From NCBI GenBank assembly GCA_916700875.1, contig CAKAKS010000060.1, positions 7,504,834-7,568,833 of the forward strand: a stretch of DNA of 64,000 nucleotides. Reading direction: 5' to 3'. This DNA is from Sebastes aleutianus (lineage: Eukaryota > Chordata > Actinopteri > Perciformes > Sebastidae). Below the pieces are notes generated by a model that did no database searches, had not been told where the DNA came from, and worked only from the letters and a program-made list of their open reading frames with translations. How positions within the stretch are numbered: position 1 is the first letter of the stretch; every line of letters begins with the position of its first letter. The translations under genes and the position numbers were made by a program. Positions 57,654 to 64,000 of this stretch are shown in pieces.

Positions 57654-57794
57654 AGTGCAAGTTCCACTGCACCAATGGGAATTGTTTGCGTCTGGGCTCG
57701 CTGATCTGCAACCAGCTGAATAACTGTGGGGACAACAGCGATGAGGAGAACTGCCCCGTGGTCACCCAGCACCCTCCACCGGGCATCTTCAACT
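57654..57794 (+). CDS. ldlrad4: ldlrad4 coding exon 2 (LDL-A domain)
   Basis: Acceptor CGGCTCTACAG ends at 57653 and donor T|GTGAGT starts at 57795. The 141-base exon is symmetric in phase 1. With the preceding G it encodes E-CKFHCTNGNCLRLGSLIC, then NQLNNCGDNSDEENC, then PVVTQHPPPGIFN. All six LDL-A cysteines are present and the domain ends with the calcium-cage signature GDNSDEE. The HPPPGIFN tail is the diagnostic juxtamembrane piece of LDLRAD4 and its split last codon (T..) fits the expected Ser. The residue before the fifth Cys is Asn where the family usually has Asp. The domain would face the lumen or outside of the cell. Confidence 0.95.
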
Positions 57795-58529
57795 GTGAGT
57801 GCTGCAGGGTGCTCTATACCTCTCTGTACCTCACACCGTCACACAGCACCGACAGATAACATGCTCATCCTCCTCTCTCTACCTCGCTTGTCCCTCTCTG
57901 CTGTTTCTCCCTGGGGTCTCTTTGTCGATCCCCAGTGAGCATGTGATGTGGATGCTGAGGGGCAGCCTCAGACGTGGTACTGCAAACCAACTCCCCACGG
58001 AGCACAAGGAGTTTTTCTAGGAAACTTTTATGGCATTTAGATTCAAAAACGTGGTGAACTCCCACACACCTAATTGACTAAAGAAGCTACGTGTTGATCA
58101 TCAGGCATTAAACAAACAACCACAATAGCCATTACCAGGCTACAGAGCCACAAAAGGAGTCGAATCACAGGAACACCTGAGACGTTCGATAAAAATCTAT
58201 GATGAGGAAGAGGCAGTACAAAATAATTAAAATTAATAAGGAACATTAAAAAGAAAGGTGTTCAGTCAAGTCGTCAATAGGTTTCATTGCCCTGTGCACA
58301 CCTGTCTGCCGAGACAGTCCTCCCCAGAAGAAGAACGGCGGCAGTCGTCACAAAACAGATCAAATATAACAGTTTACACTGACTTAGAGAGACCCACATG
58401 TGGCGTGTATCCTGCTGCGCTGGGTGGAGGAAATTAATGAATTAAATCATTAACATTTTCTTCTTGTATACTCCTCATGAAGCCTACTACTACTACTACT
58501 ACAAATTACTTTTGTCCATTCAATTTCTA

Positions 58530-59043
58530 ATTAGAGTTGTTCCGATACCAATATCAGAAATGCGTCCGATACTGCCCAAAATTCTGGATCGGGTATCGGC
58601 GAGTACGCCAGTCTACAGTCTGCACCGATCATAACGTATTATCCCAGAAAAACATCTACTTGTTTAACCGGATATACATTTTTCTTCACCGCTCCAAAAC
58701 AATATAGCCTTCACTGTGCTGTCACTCTGGATGTATCATGGCTGCCACTGGCAACTACTGTTTTTAGAGCAGCGAAGAAGAACTCACTGCAGGTTTAGTT
58801 TGTCCCGTGAGGATAGCAAACAACAACAGTGCGGTGCTAGTGGAGAGTGTAACGGTAGACCGAGGAAAATGTCAATATTTCACAGTGGAAAATCTAACAA
58901 GTATAACGACGATATGTACAGTATGTAAGACTTCCGTTTCCAGGGATGGCACTAATATTGCCAAAATTAGACAGGAGACAGGTAAGAGAAGACAGAATTA
59001 TTTATTCCTAGCTTCATTAATTGATGTTGAACTGACATACTGA
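58530..59043 (+). mobile_element. hAT-type remnant with BED-finger exon
   Basis: Begins near TTAGAGTTGTTCCGATACCA, with repeated CCGATAC/GTATCGG motifs as in a hAT terminus. From about 58856 a frame reads RGKCQYFTVENLTSITTICT then VCKTSVSRDGTN, which fits a BED zinc finger of hAT transposases (aromatic residue, C-x2-C, VSR-GTN). A strong donor CAG|GTAAGA lies at about 58980-58986. No His-x-His half or catalytic domain follows, so only the 5' end is retained. Confidence 0.5.
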
Positions 59044-59280
59044 ATGATTGCATTCATTCTTTGTATGTATTTGTTCATGTTTTACAAAGGGTTTAACCTG
59101 AGCCGTGCCATAAAACAAAGCTTAAACGAATCAGTGCACGAGAAGAGAAACATAAGTGAGGAAAACAAGCTAACGAGTAAAGTCAAGAGGAAAAAACACA
59201 GAAGGCTCTTCTCATTTTTCATCTTCGTCTCATCTGATTGTTCCAACACACAGATGAAAATGGTCAGCAAATTCTTCATT

Positions 59281-59530
59281 TAATTTCCGTTTCATAACAA
59301 CGGATTGTATAGCCGCCGTCCAGCTCGGTCTTCTGGTTTACCTTTTTTTTGAATGATGAATACAGACTGCCGCCGCCTGCTGGTGTGGAGAGTTATTTCA
59401 TCTCACGCAGGCGCAGAACGTACGTGCTAACTGGCCGTCGGCTGTAGTCTTTGCGGTGTGTTCAGGTGCAACTTGTCGGCCAAGAGGCGACCCAACAGTC
59501 GGCCTTCATTGCCTCTAGTTCTTTGATGTT
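59281..59530 (+). repeat. Possible fish interspersed repeat
   Basis: TTTCCGTTTCATAACAACGG, GAATGATGAATACAGACTGC, CGCAGGCGCAGAACGTACGT and GCAACTTGTCGGCCAAGAGG recall a dispersed fish family. Only one copy here; not verified. Confidence 0.3.
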
Positions 59531-60000
59531 GACTTGGTGTGTCTGGGCCTTTGGTTGATATACTCTTTTGTGGCATGTAAACTGAAAGCCAACATGTGCA
59601 CCTTGTATTCATCCCTTGTCTAGGCTGTAGAAATAATCTTGCAATAATTTATCACTCACTGTACACCCATCTTATCAAAATTCAAGAAATCTGTGAGTGA
59701 TGTCATAGAATGTTAAAATGCTGGTAAGATCCTCATACAGTAGTTAGAGGTATACACCACACACCATAAAGTGCCATAGGGTAGGACTCCTATAGAAGGA
59801 TTCATATCCATCTAACACATCTTCCTCAAAAGTTTTTTTCCACCTTTCCGATTTCCACGCATTTTTTTTTGTTTGAATCTCTATGCTTCTTTCATAAGCG
59901 CCCCCGCCCCTCCACCAACCACCTCCTTCTACCTCCCGTTGAGCAGCACTGTCCGGGGAACGAGATGAGAGTGTTCCCTCGACTCGTCACGATCAATGGA
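59531..60000. other. No gene recognised
   Basis: Unique-looking intronic sequence. Confidence 0.4.
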
Positions 60001-60036
60001 AACAGAGAGAGAGAGAGAGACAGAGAGAGAGGGGGA

Positions 60037-60070
<34 letters not shown>

Positions 60071-60193
60071 GTGAAGGACACCAATGGGCTCCGATGGCTG
60101 TCTGCCAGGCCACTTTGATGTGCTGCAGCGTTCTCTTTCAACAACTTTTAGGAGGAGAGGGAAAACTTTTTACAGCAGCACTTTCATCCTTGG

Positions 60194-60237
<44 letters not shown>
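60001..60237. repeat. (GA)n and (GT)n microsatellites
   Basis: (GA)n-rich at 60004-60070 and a pure (GT)n run at 60198-60237, separated by mixed sequence. Confidence 0.95.
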
Positions 60238-60238
<1 letters not shown>

Positions 60239-60595
60239 GGGTTCCTTACCTTCCCCTCCATCTCTCCCTCCCTCCTCACCTCAAATACGTTTCACCTCTC
60301 AAACCCGCCAACCTTGTTGTTTTGTAAATTCATCTCACTTTTCTCTGCCTGCCCTTCTTTCCCTCCACACGGCACTATAAGAACCTATTTTTTTATTATT
60401 TTGGGAGGGACAGGTGGAGGTGGAGGGGTCGGGGGGGGGGTACTCATTTCCAATGGATAGAATCCTGAGCTGGGTACTTAAAATATTTAGCTGTCTAGAG
60501 CGAATGTTAATGTAAGTGTCTGCAGCCGGCGTTATGGGAAAGCTGTACAATGATTGTAATTTTCTGAGCCGGTGCACATTTTTTCTGGTGATGCC

Positions 60596-60975
60596 TGAGA
60601 GACGGCGAGGGAGGTAGGGGAAAAAGAGAGGGATGGGGAGGAAAGAGAGGGATGGGGAGGAAAGGGAGAGTGAGGAAAAGAAAAGAGAGAGGTAGATTGT
60701 CAAAAAAGAAGTGGCCGGGGACTGAAAACGAGTGCAGACAGACTAAGAGGGAGAGGAGAGGAGAGGAGAGGAGAGGAGAGGAGAGGAGAGGAGAGGAGAG
60801 GAGAGGAGAGGAGAGGAGAGGAGAGGAGAGGAGAGGAGAGGAGAGGAGAGGAGAGGGGGAAGCTGGGAGTGAGACAGAGGGCAAGACAGAGATATGGAGG
60901 TGGAGAGAGGGAGAGAGAGAGAGAGAGAGAGAGGAGGAGGAGAAAGAGAGGAAGAGGGAAGGGAGAGGGACATAG
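60596..60975 (+). repeat. Polypurine tract with (GGAGA)n pentanucleotide array
   Basis: About 380 bases nearly all purine. At 60750-60854 there are about 21 perfect GGAGA units, followed by more (GA)n at 60905-60932. The long frames on both strands (RGEER and LLSSP peptides) arise because a five-base unit without stops keeps all frames open. Confidence 0.95.
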
Positions 60976-61105
60976 AAAATGTTTCTGTGGTAATGGAGTT
61001 TGCCATCTTGTTGTAGCCGCTGGCTGTTGCCGTGGCAGTGGCAGACAGATGGATCATGAATACTGTCTAGACACACTGCAGCCTGACACACTGCACCCCC
61101 CCTCC

Positions 61106-61108
<3 letters not shown>

Positions 61109-61141
<33 letters not shown>
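61109..61141. repeat. (CA)n microsatellite
   Basis: Pure CA run of about 33 bases. Confidence 0.95.
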
Positions 61142-61142
<1 letters not shown>

Positions 61143-61363
61143 CCTCTCTAGGGCCCTGGAACTGGCTTCCCTCAATGCAACACAGTCGTTATTAATGTTA
61201 TTAATTACACCTGTAAAGAGTGATGAAATGTCTGCTGTGAAAAAATGACAAAATCCCCAAAATGTTGAATCCAAAGCACGATTAGTCAGTGTCATCCAAT
61301 AAACATTGTTTGACCATTAAAGCTTGTTTTAAAGACAGACGATTTAGCTTTTGAAAGAAGAAA

Positions 61364-61480
61364 TTAGACTGTCAATCGATTACAATATTTAATCGCGATT
61401 AATCGCAAATTAATTATATTAAAAAAATGTCTCCTTTCTGCTCTTTGGCCTCTCAGTTCATTGTAAATTATAGAAACCCT
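61364..61480 (+). mobile_element. hAT-type family-1 left-end fragment
   Basis: GACTGTCAATCGATTACAAT and TTAATCGCGATTAATCGCAA match the family-1 left terminus at 52732. The rest of the element is absent. Confidence 0.5.
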
Positions 61481-61815
61481 GTATCCTGTAGCCCCATCAC
61501 TGCAATCACCCAAGTACTGCAAGCTCCATGCTAATATCCCAGCATGCAACAGTCCAAACCTATAAAACCATAGTACCATAGTTTTTTTTCTTTTTCAAAT
61601 GCAGTTTTATGATTATTTCACATACACAACATCAATATGTTGAAAACTTTTAGCCACCAAACCCTCGACCTGCAGACTGCAAAAATCATCTTCTGGTGAT
61701 CATGTCTGTCCAGATCAAATTGATCACCATAAGCGGATGATTATTATAACAGAACTTTAGTTGTTGTGCATCGTTTCTCATGCAGATTACCATCTAACTG
61801 TCATTTGTGTATTTA

Positions 61816-61850
61816 CCTCCAAGGAGGTTATGTTTTCACCGGTGTTGTTT

Positions 61851-61913
<63 letters not shown>

Positions 61914-62435
61914 TAGCAGGATTACTCCAAAGGTTCTTGATGGATTTGAATGAAAGGCATGGGGTGTGGCACAATGAACAATTCATTACATTTTGGTGGC
62001 GATCCGGATCATGATCCGGATTCAGGAATGTTTTTAAGGATTCCGATCAGCCTGAGCATTAAGACCACAGGGTATAACACATGCACAGTGTGACTGATGA
62101 CGTGTTGATGACGCATGACCCCGCCTTCTTCCTTCTGAGAGCAGAGAGATACGTGTGTGGATGTGTGACGAGACTTCGAGGTGCGGGAGCAGCTGCTAGC
62201 CGTCCGCGCTGAGAAAGAAAAAGGCGGTAGATGATGGGGTGAGAGACGACATAGTGTAACGTTATGGAGACATAACAAGGCTGCTGAATGAGAGAGGTAT
62301 CCGCCGATATGTTACACGGAAACACACCGTGTTAATAACAAGCCGACCACCTCACGGTACCGCCAGCTGTGAGCTGTGATCTGTTTTTAAAGTCAGGCAC
62401 CTTGGCGGAGGTCTGCGCTCTCCGAGTGCCATTAT
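61816..62435 (+). repeat. Interspersed repeat T, copy 2
   Basis: Begins CCTCCAAGGAGGTTATGTTT, then CACCGGTGTTG and a (TCTG)n array (61855-61913), then the body shared with copy 1. It ends CTTGGCGGAGGTCTGCGCTC then TCCGAGTGC. It has about 180 bases (62250-62395) in the place where copy 1 carries the 225-bp segment. Confidence 0.7.
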
Positions 62436-64000
62436 TACATGAATACAAAGCAATAAAACGGACAGCTTCACTATTTCGCTGCCAACTCTCCTGCCTTTTC
62501 ACTCACTGAGGTTGAGGTGTTGCCGTTTTTACGGCTCTGCAGGGCGAGCGTGCATGCAGAACGGCACCCCTTTTACCGGGGCTCCTCGTCCTCTCAGCCG
62601 GTAACGGCATGAAGGGAGACAGGCGCCGGTCTGCATGTGTTGTGCCGCAGAGCCAGTTGAGGTATCGGCAGAGCTTCACTTTGGGGTCGTTACGTGACCA
62701 GGTATCATCAATCCACCTGATGAGGGCGGCTTCAACCACAGGTGCTTTCAGAGAAAATTACTTTCTTTTTCCTGTCATGATATCAATCTGCACGCAGCAT
62801 CAGGTATCCAGCCAGAGAGCAGACGTTCCACAAGTGAAGTATTGAGGGAGTAAAGTAAAAAACAAAGCAAAAATTCAACTAATGTTAGTCTAAAGTAGTT
62901 TTAAAATGTTTTTCCATATGTTGCCATGTATGAAAAGACCCAAAATGAACACTAACTGATTACTATAAGAGAATTATTTAAACAGCATTTGTATAGGAAT
63001 GATTATTTCCCAAGCTATTTGATCCAGACATGCGGTTGATCACTGTAACTGTAGCTCCCTGCATCTGTCCAGCTTTATTACTGCACAGTCTTACCCAAAA
63101 GTCTGTCAGGTGGTGAAGCACCATAGCAGTACAATATGGTTCACTCTCCAAATAGCAGGGAAGACCCATGTTGAGGTCTCAGTGACCTTTGAAAGAGTAG
63201 TGTCTCTAAAGCACCGTTTAGCCCACGTAAAACATTTGAGGAAGAATGTGTGTTTTCAGAGGGTGTGCCATTATAGATCAAGGGGCGACGGCTGCATGCT
63301 GCCATTTCACTTTAGCCAGGCTTGTCTCGGCTTTCTTACCTTGTTAGGCTCCGCTGAAGTGTGAGGAGGGGACAGGGAAGGAGACCAGAGGATGGTTTGG
63401 ATCGATGTACAACTCTAGCTTAGCCATTGATTCCAGTCCAGTGTGAACGACACTTCAATAGCATCTAGCGAGCCTCCGGGCCCGCTGATTGATTCTGTTT
63501 GTGTTGGAGATTCCTAACTCTGTGAAGGCTTATTATTGACTGCTTCATTCCAGACTGTCTGAGTGCCTTAGACAGGGCTGTTGTTGTGTAGCCTACCGCT
63601 GATAGCCTCAACACTTTTTTTTTCTTATGATGCAATACAGTTGTTTTTTCTCACCATTCCTGAGGAGGAATCTGAGGTCAGTGCTGTGTTGTGCAGTAAA
63701 GCACCTAACTCAGTCGTAGGAGGGGAGCTTGTCCTGCTTCTGGGTTTAAGCTGACTCTGTCTTGTCTTGTGATTTTTGCTTTTTTTAGTTAAACTGTATA
63801 TGAATTCAGTCTGACAGCGCTTATTTATACTGCGATCAGTGATTTTCATATCAGTTTTTACAACGATTGAAAAGCATTTTAACTGCAACAGATAAAGTTA
63901 CAAGTAGCACACTCGTGCTTTTCATCTCTACAGTCTTGGTTGGTCTGGTATGACCAGTAGCTTATGGTGGCTGATGTTTACACCTCTGCATATAATTTAA
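62436..64000. other. No gene recognised
   Basis: Unique-looking intronic sequence. No LDLRAD4 transmembrane exon or other recognisable coding segment seen. Confidence 0.4.

Larger units (their letters stand above)
57795..64000 (+). other. ldlrad4: ldlrad4 intron 2 (5' part; runs off the window)
   Basis: Starts with the consensus donor GTGAGT. The next exon, expected to encode the transmembrane segment, is not found before 64000. Confidence 0.8.

Noticed and set aside
60335..61295. Long frames, up to 262 codons, on both strands
   Set aside because: They run through GGAGA, GA and CA simple repeats; peptide is low complexity (LLSSP, GEERR, VCVC).
1..64000. tRNA, rRNA or snRNA genes
   Set aside because: I looked for paired A/B boxes (GGTTCRAANCC-type) and other hallmarks and found only weak partial matches, for example near 15738 and 17050.

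Overview
The window looks like euchromatic DNA of a teleost fish, probably a percomorph. Nearly all of it is non-coding: microsatellites, Tc1-type, hAT-type and TTAA-flanked DNA transposons, and interspersed families of the kind common in fish genomes. The organism call is inference from repeat content and from one recognisable gene; no alignment or database search was run.

The only gene I can name is ldlrad4 (LDL receptor class A domain containing 4), on the + strand. Its start-codon exon ends at 27324 with a GT donor, and its LDL-A exon is 57654-57794. The two join in phase (a split GAG codon) and give a protein that begins MQETDLPATNAFK-E-CKFHC, matching the LDLRAD4 N-terminus I know from mammals (ATNAFTECKF, then HPPPGIFN at the end of the second exon). 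The transmembrane and PY-motif exons are not here and should lie beyond 64000. So 1-26517 is upstream or 5'-UTR-intron sequence, 26518-27324 is a probable 5'UTR/start exon, 27325-57653 is a 30.3 kb intron, and 57795-64000 is the start of the next intron.

Layout. 1-26.5 kb: simple repeats, TTAA-flanked MITEs (4.1-4.9 and 11.6-12.6 kb), hAT-type elements (6.0, 8.0, 10.1 kb), a large TCCA microsatellite (13.6-14.0 kb), a broken THAP-domain sequence (16.0 kb), one candidate minus-strand signal-peptide exon (11.0 kb) and a complete Tc1-like transposon with two nonsense codons (23.86-25.48 kb). 26.5-27.3 kb: ldlrad4 exon with several upstream ORFs. 27.3-57.7 kb intron: hAT relics and chimeras, a LINE fragment, a palindromic foldback element (35.6-36.3 kb), a 22-bp minisatellite (40.6-41.0 kb), long polypurine tracts, a repeat carrying two consensus estrogen-response palindromes (48 kb), a fossil Tc1 inserted in another repeat (49 kb), a 690-bp hAT-type element with an 8-bp target duplication (52.7 kb), a 225-bp local duplication (54.8/55.9 kb) and a hAT-type element with a perfect target duplication just upstream of the LDL-A exon. 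57.8-64 kb: a BED-finger hAT remnant and more repeats.

I found no undescribed multi-gene system. The most interesting signals are regulatory or evolutionary: repeat-borne nuclear-receptor motifs (seven perfect DR1 sites and two perfect IR3 sites), a sequence core shared by two different transposon types, an overlapping upstream ORF at the ldlrad4 start codon, and the unexplained signal-peptide exon.
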